Below, one piece after another: positions 8,163 through 16,545 of a stretch of 34,583 nucleotides of DNA. The notes below the pieces were generated by a model. That model searched no databases. It was not told the DNA's origin and saw nothing but the letters and a program-made list of their open reading frames with translations. The position numbers and the translations under genes were made by a program. The stretch's first letter is position 1. The number at the start of each line of letters is the position of its first letter. The stretch lies in NCBI GenBank assembly GCA_029261555.1, contig JAJDBB010000096.1, forward strand, positions 99,623 through 134,205, read 5' to 3'. Origin of the DNA: Nitrospinaceae bacterium (GTDB lineage: Bacteria; Nitrospinota; Nitrospinia; Nitrospinales; JACRGP01).

Positions 8163-10135
8163 GCAGAAAAAGATGGGGTTCCCTTGATTTATATTTAAAT
8201 GAAAAGACTGCGAACCGGGCGGCATTTTTGCTCGTGCTGGTTTATGCCCTGTCCATCTCATGGTTTTCCTGGAACCATTATGACGTTGGCAAAATTAGGA
8301 GCGTTGAAAACGATTTTTTTGCCTGGTATGTGACAAATGCCGAAAAAATCGTCGAGGGCAATTTTTCCGACTTGAATTATAGATTCAATCCTATTGGATA
8401 TCCTACTGTATTGGCCATGGTGGAATGGGCGGTCGAAGATTTTTTCGTCGCCGGGAAAATCATTTCAGTAGTCTCATCCGTGCTAACACTCTTTTGTATC
8501 TATTTTCTGATCAGGGAAGCGTTCAACCCACTGTTGGCAATCCTGGTTCTTGCGGCCACCGCCGCAAACAAATATTTTATCGAGTCCAGCTATTATATCG
8601 GCACGGACATGATGTTCATGGCGATAGCCTGTCTTACGATGTCGACTCTCATCTCCAGGCGCCCAGGAAATGTTCTTATGGCTGGGCTTTTTACGGGTAT
8701 GGCCTATTTGACCCGGTACAACGGGATATTTTTAATTCCCGTCGCCCTGGGCTATTTATTTTTTCAAAAACCGGTAAAAAACTTTTGGAAGCGGCTGCAA
8801 CCATGCGCTGTATTTTTATCCTCCTTTGCCCTTTCCATCCTGCCCTGGAGTTTGTTCCTTTATATAAAAAAAGGAAGTTTTTTATATAACGAAAACTACC
8901 TGAATATGGCGTTCGACTTCATGCCAAGGCATGTAGCAAAAGACCATTGGTCGCTTTTTTATGGAGATAAATACCAATCTTTTGGCGATGTTTTCTTTGC
9001 GGGTCCGGGGACATTTCTCTGGAACGTTATATTAAATGTCGGTGGACACGCTGAACGAATTTTTAATGATTTCGTTCCAGAATATCTGGGAGTTTTTTTT
9101 ATACTGGGGATTCTATTTTTGCTGATTGGTTTGGTCAAACCTGAGAATAATAGAGGGGTGAGAGCGGGGCTGTTGCTGTCGTATTTGATGTATCTTTTAT
9201 TGATGGGCCTGATTCATTTTGAGTCCCGGTATTTACTTTATTTGGTCCCGTTTGTTTCTCTCGCCTATGTTTACGGCCTTTACCAAATTTTAAATAAGTT
9301 TTCATTATTAGCCGAATTGCCGAGATTAGCCGTTCTGGCTGGAGTTATTTTTGCGACTGCCTGGGGAGCCGTTTCATTCCATTCTGGTTATATCAAAACA
9401 TTTAATACGGAAGTTCTAAAGTTCGGGGACTTCATGAAATTCGTATCCAACCCCACGCAAGAAATAATGTCCCGTTCAGCCGTCATCGCCTATTTTAGTC
9501 GCACCCGTTGGGCGTATTTGTCGTTGGCTGAAAATCCTTCGGAAATGGCTAAATTTGCTCGAAAGTATGAATCGGATTTTGTGTTTTACACCATGGTCGA
9601 ATCAGCCATGCGTCCCGAGTTAAAAAAGTTGGTAACTTCCGGACCCTGGCCCGGTTTACAGAAAATCATGGAATGGCGTCCCTCCAGTCGTAGAGCCGTC
9701 ATTTATCGCGTCTTGCCTGACCCGACCACGACGGGCCTCATGGAGGCAAGCCGCGACAATTTTGCAACCGAGGAATTGTGGCAGGAATTTTTGCTCATCG
9801 CCTCCCATTCCACCAAAAAGCCAATAAGGCTGGAAGGACTTCTAATAGCCAAGGATTCCGGCCAGCATACGCTGGTTTTTTCAGCCGACGAATTTTCCCT
9901 GTCGATTGACGGAAAGACCGTTATGAAAGATCGAAGGGAAAGGAGTTCATTTGTTGAAAAAACGTTAACTCTGGAAAAAGGGTTTCATCTAATCCAAATA
10001 GAATTTAGCGCCAACAGAAAGCTTGTCGTTCCGCTAGGTTTGTACTGGGAAACGGCGGAAGACGCCAGAGGCCCCATTCCCAGAACGTCGTTCGTTATAA
10101 ATCAGGTCTCGCAAGTTTCGCGCGGCAGAAGTTAA
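8159..10135 (+). CDS. GT-C-type polytopic glycosyltransferase with C-terminal PA14-like domain
   Basis: The 658-residue protein has an N-terminal helix at about 21-38, an acidic periplasmic loop (VENDFFAW, Glu50 and Asp52) and about ten membrane helices up to roughly residue 415, the layout of PMT/ArnT-type GT-C enzymes. The ELWQEF region begins a C-terminal beta-sandwich of about 120 residues. It includes LEKGFHLIQIEFS at about 605 and LGLYWE...PIPRTS, the same pattern as the C-terminus of the protein at 2900-4897. I infer a PA14-like carbohydrate-binding module on the outer face. It is translationally coupled to the GT2 gene, suggesting transfer of a sugar made available by that pathway. 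Its stop overlaps the convergent gene at 10132. Confidence 0.7.
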   Translation: MSRKRWGSLDLYLNEKTANRAAFLLVLVYALSISWFSWNHYDVGKIRSVENDFFAWYVTNAEKIVEGNFSDLNYRFNPIGYPTVLAMVEWAVEDFFVAGKIISVVSSVLTLFCIYFLIREAFNPLLAILVLAATAANKYFIESSYYIGTDMMFMAIACLTMSTLISRRPGNVLMAGLFTGMAYLTRYNGIFLIPVALGYLFFQKPVKNFWKRLQPCAVFLSSFALSILPWSLFLYIKKGSFLYNENYLNMAFDFMPRHVAKDHWSLFYGDKYQSFGDVFFAGPGTFLWNVILNVGGHAERIFNDFVPEYLGVFFILGILFLLIGLVKPENNRGVRAGLLLSYLMYLLLMGLIHFESRYLLYLVPFVSLAYVYGLYQILNKFSLLAELPRLAVLAGVIFATAWGAVSFHSGYIKTFNTEVLKFGDFMKFVSNPTQEIMSRSAVIAYFSRTRWAYLSLAENPSEMAKFARKYESDFVFYTMVESAMRPELKKLVTSGPWPGLQKIMEWRPSSRRAVIYRVLPDPTTTGLMEASRDNFATEELWQEFLLIASHSTKKPIRLEGLLIAKDSGQHTLVFSADEFSLSIDGKTVMKDRRERSSFVEKTLTLEKGFHLIQIEFSANRKLVVPLGLYWETAEDARGPIPRTSFVINQVSQVSRGRS

Positions 10136-11595
10136 ATCAATTTCACAAGGGAAACGGTATCGTCTTTTCGACAGTTTCCTTTCGGCTTGATTTTATAAAT
10201 GCTTCTTCTTGCGCTCGCAGTAGTATTGTCCTTCTGTGTCGACATTACTTCTTTGCGCGACTTGACTCGGGCGTTGCCGCTTTCAATCATATAGACATGT
10301 TTTTTAATCATAGCGCCGGGAGAATCCTTCATTATTTGCGCTTTCACCCTCTCTGCCTTTTTCCAGTTTTTTGTCGCCCGGTAAAGTTCCATCAATTTTA
10401 AATTGGCTAAATCGAGCTCCAATCTGGCGATTCCGGCCTGCTTTGATTTTTTAATAACGTCAATGGCCTGTTCATAATGTCGCCGCGCTGTCTTTTTATC
10501 CCCCAGATATCGATAGGCGTTCCCCAGGTCTTGCCACAAAATGGGATTGTCGCCGTCTGTTTTTAGCAAACCCCTCAGTCCATCGATCTTTTGCTGGATA
10601 AGCGAATCGGCCCTCTCGCGGTCTCCCAACCTGTCCAGTATGGCCGCGCGTTTAATAAACATTGTTTTGGGCCTCAATTGTGGATATTGTTCATGCCCTC
10701 GCTCGCTCAGCGACAACTTGTCCAGCGCGGCATGGAGCGTCTCTGCCTGGACGCAAAGCCCCTTGTGGGAATAACCTTCCACGAGAAGATTGCTTCGATA
10801 CAAAAATAACTCGCCGTCGAAGTGATTCCTGATCGACATTCCTGATAGCAATAGCGGTAGAACAATCGCGATCGAAACGATAGCTAGTTTTTGGGCTGGA
10901 CGCTTACCGAAGGGGGATTGTAAAAGCGCGTCCGCTGCAAAAAATTGAAAACCGACTGAGACCATGAGTTCTCCGATCTCGTCCCATTTGATAAGAGGTT
11001 GGATTGTAAAAAAAAACGTGCCGATAAAAAATACGGGAAAAAGATACAGAGGAGGCATTGGCGCTTTCAGTCGGGTGGAAAAAAAATTCTTCAACCCCGA
11101 AGAAAAAGCGCAAGCTAGTGGAATCACTGCATACCATATAAAGAGCGTCCACCCCACGGAACTCAAGAGCCGCGTTGTGGCTATCATATTGTGAAGGTTT
11201 ATTTCCCCTTTGTGGTTATAGGCCTTTAAGTAATCCGGCGTGTCAATTCCGACCATCCTCTGCCCCCAGCTCAGCTCCTCCATTCCTGCAAGGACGAGCA
11301 ACGCACAGAGAAGTAAATAAATGGGAGCGCTTAATTTTTTTGAGCTCCAGGAGGCCATGGCGAATAAAATGAACGCCACAAGGTAGTTAAACGCCGTCAG
11401 GTATTCTCCCCAATTGTCTTCCGCTACCAGGTGAGCATATATAATGGGATCGTATAGATACGCGCCATAAATACCGAAAACGAAAAAAACCGCAACGATC
11501 AAATTACACAAGTAAGGGCCATAAGAAATTTTCGTTCCTCGCTCAGTCCCGGGTCGCTGTTGAGAAGCGCCAAAATCTTCCGCTGGATCATGCAT
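10132..11595 (-). CDS. Uncharacterised polytopic membrane protein with C-terminal TPR region
   Basis: This 487-residue protein has about eight membrane helices in its first 270 residues and a soluble helical C-terminal half with TPR-like repeats (LWQDLGNAYRYLGDKKTARR, then LMELYRATKNWKKAERV). The most striking sequence is AGMEELSWGQRMVGI at 103-117, followed by GEINLHNM ending at 137. This acidic/Trp/Gln then Asn-Leu-His-Asn pattern recurs in uncharacterised bacterial membrane proteins. Invariant-looking Glu, His and Asn at a helix end suggest an intramembrane active site or metal site, which is inference. It overlaps the upstream gene at 11588 by eight bases, so the two are likely one operon. 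It converges with the GT-C gene with a 4-base overlap, leaving no room for a terminator. Confidence 0.65.
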   Translation of the reverse strand: MHDPAEDFGASQQRPGTERGTKISYGPYLCNLIVAVFFVFGIYGAYLYDPIIYAHLVAEDNWGEYLTAFNYLVAFILFAMASWSSKKLSAPIYLLLCALLVLAGMEELSWGQRMVGIDTPDYLKAYNHKGEINLHNMIATTRLLSSVGWTLFIWYAVIPLACAFSSGLKNFFSTRLKAPMPPLYLFPVFFIGTFFFTIQPLIKWDEIGELMVSVGFQFFAADALLQSPFGKRPAQKLAIVSIAIVLPLLLSGMSIRNHFDGELFLYRSNLLVEGYSHKGLCVQAETLHAALDKLSLSERGHEQYPQLRPKTMFIKRAAILDRLGDRERADSLIQQKIDGLRGLLKTDGDNPILWQDLGNAYRYLGDKKTARRHYEQAIDVIKKSKQAGIARLELDLANLKLMELYRATKNWKKAERVKAQIMKDSPGAMIKKHVYMIESGNARVKSRKEVMSTQKDNTTASARRSIYKIKPKGNCRKDDTVSLVKLI

Positions 11596-12298
11596 GAAAC
11601 TTGATTTCCAATTGTTTTACTTTTTGAGAAAGAAAAGACAATAAGGCGAAGAGGAATAACGCCATTCCCAACATTTCAAGGCTTTCTTCCGTTGTTGTGA
11701 CGGCCGTGTACAACAAACTCATGGTATCCGACGTTTCTCCATTGACGTCTCGCACGTAACCGCCGACCATTTCCATACCCACCGCGCCCAAAACATAAGT
11801 TCCGCCGGAAACCAAGAAAAGAAATCCGGTACGTTTAGGCAAATCCAATAAGAATTTATAATACGCGCCGAACAATATCGGAAGCATGCATAACGCCGGG
11901 ATCACCCACGCAAAATAGAATATACCGGAGGCGCCCAGTCCCTCGCGAACAGGCTCGATTAACTGTTCGTGGAGACTGACGGATTCATCGAGGGCCAGCG
12001 CCAGGAAGATGACCGTCAGTCCCATCCAATGGCGGTAGAATTTCAGATTATTTTTTTTATAAAAAACGGCGATGACGAACAGAACGGCGGCGCAGGAAAA
12101 AATTAACAAAGAGGAAAAAAAAGTGGGAATATTATTCTCGGCGTTCAAGAAAACTAACTCTGAGAAACCAAATAGTTTTTCTTCATTGAACGCATACTTG
12201 GCGACAACCGCTAAAAAGTTAAGGAAAAATAAAATTCCTATGCAATACAAAGAAAATTTTAGAACCTTTTTCGCGTGAAGCCCAATATTCATGATCAA
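11588..12298 (-). CDS. Uncharacterised six-helix membrane protein with DExxxLHE motif
   Basis: The 236-residue protein has six predicted helices. The end of the third carries LALDESVSLHEQ (Asp104, Glu105, His110, Glu111), and the loop before the sixth carries TTTEESLEMLG (Glu204, Glu205, Glu208). These clustered acidic and His residues near membrane boundaries resemble the organisation of the neighbouring protein at 10132-11595 (helix end followed by EELSWGQ). That hints at distant relationship or a shared substrate. TTG 12298 is favoured as start because AGGA lies six bases upstream; the in-frame ATG at 12292 would have it twelve bases away. I do not recognise a named family. It is the first gene of a probable two-gene operon in the polysaccharide locus. 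Confidence 0.6.
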   Translation of the reverse strand: MIMNIGLHAKKVLKFSLYCIGILFFLNFLAVVAKYAFNEEKLFGFSELVFLNAENNIPTFFSSLLIFSCAAVLFVIAVFYKKNNLKFYRHWMGLTVIFLALALDESVSLHEQLIEPVREGLGASGIFYFAWVIPALCMLPILFGAYYKFLLDLPKRTGFLFLVSGGTYVLGAVGMEMVGGYVRDVNGETSDTMSLLYTAVTTTEESLEMLGMALFLFALLSFLSQKVKQLEIKFHA

Positions 12299-12456
12299 TG
12301 ATTTTCCTAAAGTTTAAGCCCTGGATAAAGACGGAGTTGAAGTTGCCGCAAGCTGGAATTCCCCATAAATTATGATCACACATTTCTCCTTTAAAATGAA
12401 GTTGTTCCAGCCCTGACAGAAGAAATTGACTTTAAAGAGGCCGATTTCAAGGTGTT

Positions 12457-14493
12457 TTATTTCTGTTCCGTGACGACGCGCGCCAGGTTTTTTAGAGTGA
12501 TTTTCCGGGAAATATCGAGAGTAGTATGCGTTCTGGCGCGCAAGGCGTCGCACCTTTTTGAGAGTACGGGTTTGAAATCACTCCAACGAAGGCAGGAGTT
12601 TTCCTTTTGCCCCGGATCGTAAAGAAACTCGTTGTTAGAAGCGTATCCGTTTAAATTTGTGACGAATCCATTTTGACCCGGAAAGAGAGCTTGTCCCAGG
12701 AAGGACTCCGGGGCTTCCAAGCCCAATAAATCGAGAACCGTTGGGGCAATATCCACTTGGCCGCCGGGAGTTTTAATTTCCAGAGGCGAAATGTCTCCCG
12801 GCAATTTTATTATCAGCGGAATTTGATCGGTCCGAAAACGGCTCTGGGAGATTTGAATCAATTGATTTTTATCAAGAGACAGGCTTGCCGCCGCTTTATG
12901 GACGACCTCGTCGTTCAATTGTAATTTGGCGTCGTGGTCGCCGTATAAAACCAGTATCGTATCTTGAAGCAGGGCTTTGCTTTCCAGTTCCTGAAAAAAC
13001 TTCTCTGCGGCTTGATCGACAAAATTAACCGAGTGGAGGTAGTTTCCAAGTTCGGTGTCTTCAAGAGCGCCGATATTCAAGCGGCGCAATTCGGCGGGAA
13101 TGTAATCATAAGGGTGATGAGAACTAAGGGTTATGAGCAGGGCAAAAAAAGGTCGCGGCAATTTTTCGAGAGCCTCCGCCTGTCGAATAAGAAAAACATC
13201 ATCCGCCAGGCCCCATCCGATCTGAGGTTCGGCCCCGGTTTCATCGATGAAAGCCATTTTGTCAAAACCGTAGCGGGGAAAGATCACCGCCCGATTCCAA
13301 AAGGAACGTTTGTAAGCGTGCGCTGAATAGGTCGAATATCCCCGGTTTTTCAGAACATGCGCCAAGGTCCAAAAGTCGTTGTTGGGCCGGCGGAAGGCCG
13401 TTGCCCCTTTCCGCAGGGGAAGAAGCGAATTCAGCGCCGCATATTCGCAATTGGCGGTTGAAGACTCGCCGGTTTGGTCGAAAATTTCCGAAAAATAGAA
13501 AGACTGGTTAGCCAGCCGGTTTAAAAATGGCGTGACCTCCTCGCCGTTGATACGCGCCCCGATCACCCATTTTTGCACAGCTTCCATTTGCAAAAAAATT
13601 ACGTTGGATCCCTGCGCCGCACCGGAATAAGGACCCTGCATACGGCTTTTTCTTGCGGCCTGCACCGATAAGAAATCTTTGATTTGGTCGATTTCGGACA
13701 GACTCATCGACTCCAGTTGAATTTGCTCCCGAAGAGTTCCTGCGACGTCGCGCATGTGCGCGTTGATGGGACCGACCGATCGCAATGTGTACTTGGGATC
13801 AAAGATTTCCCAAGAGGCCGGGGTTCTCATCCATAGACTCACATTCCAAGCGGTGTATAACGTGGCCACGGCCAGGAACAGAAGAAGCCGCCATTGCCGA
13901 TTGGGGAGTCCGGTATTTTCCGTTTTTAAATTTGCCTGTAACGAGGGTCCACATAGCCACAGGCTCAAACTGCCCAAGGCCAAAAACAAAAAACCGATAT
14001 CTTCAATTTTGATCAGGCTCCAAATAGAGTGCGTCACGTCCCAGAATTGACCGGTATTGAAAAGCGCTGACAGAGGAATCACATTGCCAAAATAGCGATG
14101 GTAAACAAGGTCGCAGAAGATAAGGAGGCTAAGGACAATTCCCGTAAATCCCGCGACGGCCCAACGACGCTTGATGGAAAACAAGCCCACAGCGAGCGAA
14201 AAGACCGAGGCCGAAGAAAAAGCGTGGAGCCAATACTTCGGGTTTTCATTGGAAATCCCCGCCGCGTCCCTGAAGAAAACCCCTATTTCGACCCCCAGGA
14301 GAATCACCCAGATCATAGGAAAGGCCCGGATTCCTTCAATAAAAATCCGGGTATCGCGAAGAGCGGCCTTCCTGGAAAAAAAGTAGAGGAGAAGGGGGAG
14401 ACAGGCCGTCGCCGCGATAATGAAAAGTTCAATTTTAGTTTGGGGAATCAAGTGAACGGAGGCGTCGACCAGCGCTATCGAAGTGAAAATCAT
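12457..14493 (-). CDS. LtaS/OpgB-type phosphoglycerol transferase (sulfatase fold)
   Basis: The 678-residue protein has five predicted N-terminal membrane helices (to about residue 220) and then an extracytoplasmic alkaline-phosphatase/sulfatase-fold domain. Catalytic features of the lipoteichoic acid synthase family are present: Glu304 in FLQMEAVQ, the nucleophile Thr346 in TGESSTANCEYAALNSLLP, SSHHPY near 458-462, and the metal pair Asp519-His520 in YGDHDA. Family members transfer glycerol phosphate from phosphatidylglycerol to teichoic acid, membrane-derived oligosaccharides or other glycans in the periplasm. In this locus it probably decorates a surface polysaccharide with phosphoglycerol or a similar phospho-polyol. 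The 158-base gap downstream (12299-12456) shows nothing recognisable. Confidence 0.85.
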   Translation of the reverse strand: MIFTSIALVDASVHLIPQTKIELFIIAATACLPLLLYFFSRKAALRDTRIFIEGIRAFPMIWVILLGVEIGVFFRDAAGISNENPKYWLHAFSSASVFSLAVGLFSIKRRWAVAGFTGIVLSLLIFCDLVYHRYFGNVIPLSALFNTGQFWDVTHSIWSLIKIEDIGFLFLALGSLSLWLCGPSLQANLKTENTGLPNRQWRLLLFLAVATLYTAWNVSLWMRTPASWEIFDPKYTLRSVGPINAHMRDVAGTLREQIQLESMSLSEIDQIKDFLSVQAARKSRMQGPYSGAAQGSNVIFLQMEAVQKWVIGARINGEEVTPFLNRLANQSFYFSEIFDQTGESSTANCEYAALNSLLPLRKGATAFRRPNNDFWTLAHVLKNRGYSTYSAHAYKRSFWNRAVIFPRYGFDKMAFIDETGAEPQIGWGLADDVFLIRQAEALEKLPRPFFALLITLSSHHPYDYIPAELRRLNIGALEDTELGNYLHSVNFVDQAAEKFFQELESKALLQDTILVLYGDHDAKLQLNDEVVHKAAASLSLDKNQLIQISQSRFRTDQIPLIIKLPGDISPLEIKTPGGQVDIAPTVLDLLGLEAPESFLGQALFPGQNGFVTNLNGYASNNEFLYDPGQKENSCLRWSDFKPVLSKRCDALRARTHTTLDISRKITLKNLARVVTEQK

Positions 14494-14527
14494 AATTAAA
14501 CCCCAAATCTTTCAGAAAAAAACCAAG

Positions 14528-14555
14528 TTAAAACGCTCTAACTATCCCTTATAAT
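14528..14555 (+). promoter_or_regulatory. Candidate promoter of methyltransferase gene
   Basis: TATAAT at 14550-14555 is a perfect -10 box, and TTAAAA at 14528-14533 matches the -35 box at 4/6 with a 16-base spacer. The start of transcription would be near 14562, about 33 bases before ATG 14595. A 7-base inverted repeat brackets the -10 box and could be an operator. Confidence 0.5.
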
Positions 14556-14566
14556 ACTTGATAGTT
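14540..14566. promoter_or_regulatory. Inverted repeat flanking the -10 box (possible operator)
   Basis: AACTATC at 14540-14546 and GATAGTT at 14560-14566 are perfect inverted arms with 13 bases between them. Their centres are 20 bases apart, about two helical turns, and TATAAT sits in the middle. This geometry suits a dimeric repressor. It lies in the 77- to 101-base divergent gap between the LtaS-type and methyltransferase genes, so it could control both. Confidence 0.4.
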
Positions 14567-14594
14567 CAAAGTGAATTTGCAGACGAGAAATTAC

Positions 14595-15317
14595 ATGACT
14601 CAGCCCGTAGAAAAAAACGACGATCCCAGCCGGTTGCTAAAGTTGTGGAATCTTCGACGTTTATCATTTCCTTTATTGGCGCAAAAACTTTCCTGGATCG
14701 TGCGCGAAAAAATTTCCGATTGGGTCTTCGACCAAATCATCGCCCGTCAGGCTTTTGACTCCGTTCCAAGACCCACGCTGGAACATCTGGGCATTAACAG
14801 CTCCAGCGCGACTAGCACCCTCATGTTAAAAAAAATCTTCCGCCTTTATCACATCCAACCTCATGAAGTTTTGGTCGACGTCGGTTGCGGAAGAGGACGG
14901 GTGATTGCCTGGTGGTTGAACATGGGCTGTAACAATAAAATTTATGGTTATGAATTGGACGATGATATTGCTTCCTTGGCGAAAAAAAAATTCGCCGGAC
15001 ACGAAAATGTAACCATCATAAGTGGAAATATTCTTGATAGATTCCCTACGGACGCCGACGTCTTCTATCTGGCAAATCCATTTGGAGCAAAAACGACGGG
15101 CGAATTTAAATCCCGGCTTGTCGAAACTTATTACGGCAAAAAAGAGATCGCGATCGTATCCTTTTATTGCATGCACATAGATGTTTTTCGCAACGACCCG
15201 CGGTTTAATATCCAGGAAATAGATTTCCCAAAATGGTCCGTCGCTCGTGATTCCGGATTCCCGTGGTACGCAGTCATTCGCTTGACCGCTTCCTCTGGAA
15301 AAAATGAAGGGTCTTGA
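14595..15317 (+). CDS. Class I SAM-dependent methyltransferase
   Basis: ATG 14595 is preferred over the in-frame GTG 14571 because the candidate promoter would start RNA near 14562, leaving almost no leader for the GTG. The 240-residue product has an N-terminal basic helical part and then the Rossmann methyltransferase motifs: LVDVGCGRGRVIAWW (motif I), IYGYELDDD (motif II acidic end) and DVFYLANPFG (motif IV). The substrate is unknown; NPFG-type motif IV resembles enzymes acting on lipid or sugar O- or N-atoms. It is flanked by divergent LtaS-type and convergent acyltransferase genes, so it may methylate the glycan made here. The gene contains a 9-A run at 14982-14990 inside an inverted repeat. 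Confidence 0.75.
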   Translation: MTQPVEKNDDPSRLLKLWNLRRLSFPLLAQKLSWIVREKISDWVFDQIIARQAFDSVPRPTLEHLGINSSSATSTLMLKKIFRLYHIQPHEVLVDVGCGRGRVIAWWLNMGCNNKIYGYELDDDIASLAKKKFAGHENVTIISGNILDRFPTDADVFYLANPFGAKTTGEFKSRLVETYYGKKEIAIVSFYCMHIDVFRNDPRFNIQEIDFPKWSVARDSGFPWYAVIRLTASSGKNEGS

Positions 15318-15329
15318 AAAATCCATCCT

Positions 15330-15343
15330 GACCTAAAAAGGTC
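15330..15343. promoter_or_regulatory. Short hairpin between convergent genes
   Basis: GACCT (15330-15334) and AGGTC (15339-15343) form a perfect 5-bp stem around AAAA, in the 57-base gap between the methyltransferase stop and the stop of the convergent acyltransferase gene. No T run follows on the plus strand, so a termination role is uncertain. Confidence 0.25.
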
Positions 15344-15374
15344 TTGGCTTCCCGCGCTCACCGGGGCCGCCCGA

Positions 15375-16535
15375 TCATTCCCTGAAGAATTTGTCAAAGG
15401 TTCGAATCACCCATCCAGGCATGGCGTTTCGGATGGCCTTTTTGGCTCGTAGGGAGAGATTCTTCTTGATGAAGTCTGCCGCGCACTGTACAACCCACTG
15501 TCCAAATATGTAAACGCAAATTGAAGGGCGTAACCGGACCAGCCAAAATGAAAGATTGATACGCGTTTCTTTACACCATTTAAACTTATATGGAGTCGTT
15601 CCCCGCATGAAATCGAATTCGCGGCAATTCTTTTCAATGGCGTCTTGAATGACGCGAGAGAGAAGGACCGCTCCTGGGCTGTGCCGGGAAAACTCAGGTT
15701 CGAAACTGCTGAGATAGAATAAAAGATCGCGCTGGTATTGGAACAGATAGTAGCTGGCCGCCTGCTTGCCATCCAGGTCCATATAGAATAATTGTAATTG
15801 TCCGACGTCAAACAAACGCGCCGACGCGAGCCTATGGAACTTCCGGAAGGCCTCGTCGTAGAAAGCGCCGGGCCTTCCTCGAGAAGTCCATACGGCTTGG
15901 TGTTGCTCGATAAAACGTTCCATTCGCTCGTCCAATTCAGAGCGATTCTTCACAGCGTCGACCACGACGTCGAAATCCTTTTCGATCTTGCGCGCTTTTC
16001 TTCGGATAAAATAGCGCGTTTTCGAGGTCAGGCCTTCCAGGCAGTCGTCGAACGAATCGGGTAGAGGAAGGTAGGGGCAAACCCGTTCTTCCTGAAAGAC
16101 TTTCCTGAAACCGGTGGGGTGGCCGCTTTTAAGCCATTCGATCAGAGGCGATCTTTCATTAATTGAGTCAAAAACCACGACGCCTATGCGTCGTTCTTCA
16201 GATAAAAACGAATTGATAAAATAATCTCCAACGCGCGCCTCCTCTCCTTTTCGAATTATAAAATCCAGATAATCCGAATTGGGAGAACCTATGGGGTTCA
16301 ATTGAGTAAACAGAGTTTTGGCGTCGGCGACGAACGGCAAGATAGCGACGTCACGGTCGTTCTCCTGAATCAGGATGATAAACAAGCTCCCGCCAAAAGC
16401 TTGCCACCAACTGAACTGCCATTCCCAGGTCATAAAAATTGAGGGAAAGGGGCTGTCGGCGTTCAGGGCGTTCCACCGTTCTCGAAGATTCTGGAAGGCG
16501 TCGGGGTTTTGGATGATTTGGTGATTCAACGACAT
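15375..16535 (-). CDS. CelD/BcsL-type GNAT acyltransferase
   Basis: The 386-residue protein has the N-terminal pattern FMTWEWQFSWWQAFGG, then a hydrophobic strand with an acidic 'DRDVAILPF' loop and SDYLDF. Later come a Lys/Arg-rich linker (TRYFIRRKARKI) and a second GNAT-like half with GKQAASYYLFQY, SPGAVLLSRVIQDAIEKN and EFDFMRGTTPYKFKW. This two-lobe layout is that of the FemAB-like GNAT family described as cellulose-biosynthesis (CelD/BcsL) acetyltransferases, common in exopolysaccharide loci. It probably acylates a sugar or amino-sugar of the polymer. It is the last gene of a five-gene operon, ten bases after the flippase gene. No clear ribosome site precedes its ATG. Confidence 0.75.
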   Translation of the reverse strand: MSLNHQIIQNPDAFQNLRERWNALNADSPFPSIFMTWEWQFSWWQAFGGSLFIILIQENDRDVAILPFVADAKTLFTQLNPIGSPNSDYLDFIIRKGEEARVGDYFINSFLSEERRIGVVVFDSINERSPLIEWLKSGHPTGFRKVFQEERVCPYLPLPDSFDDCLEGLTSKTRYFIRRKARKIEKDFDVVVDAVKNRSELDERMERFIEQHQAVWTSRGRPGAFYDEAFRKFHRLASARLFDVGQLQLFYMDLDGKQAASYYLFQYQRDLLFYLSSFEPEFSRHSPGAVLLSRVIQDAIEKNCREFDFMRGTTPYKFKWCKETRINLSFWLVRLRPSICVYIFGQWVVQCAADFIKKNLSLRAKKAIRNAMPGWVIRTFDKFFRE

Positions 16536-16545
16536 TGTGTTTGTT

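Noticed and set aside
15399-15425. tRNA T-loop-like GGTTCGAATC
   Set aside because: The flanking bases do not form a T stem, no acceptor or anticodon arm is present, and it lies in the acyltransferase coding sequence.
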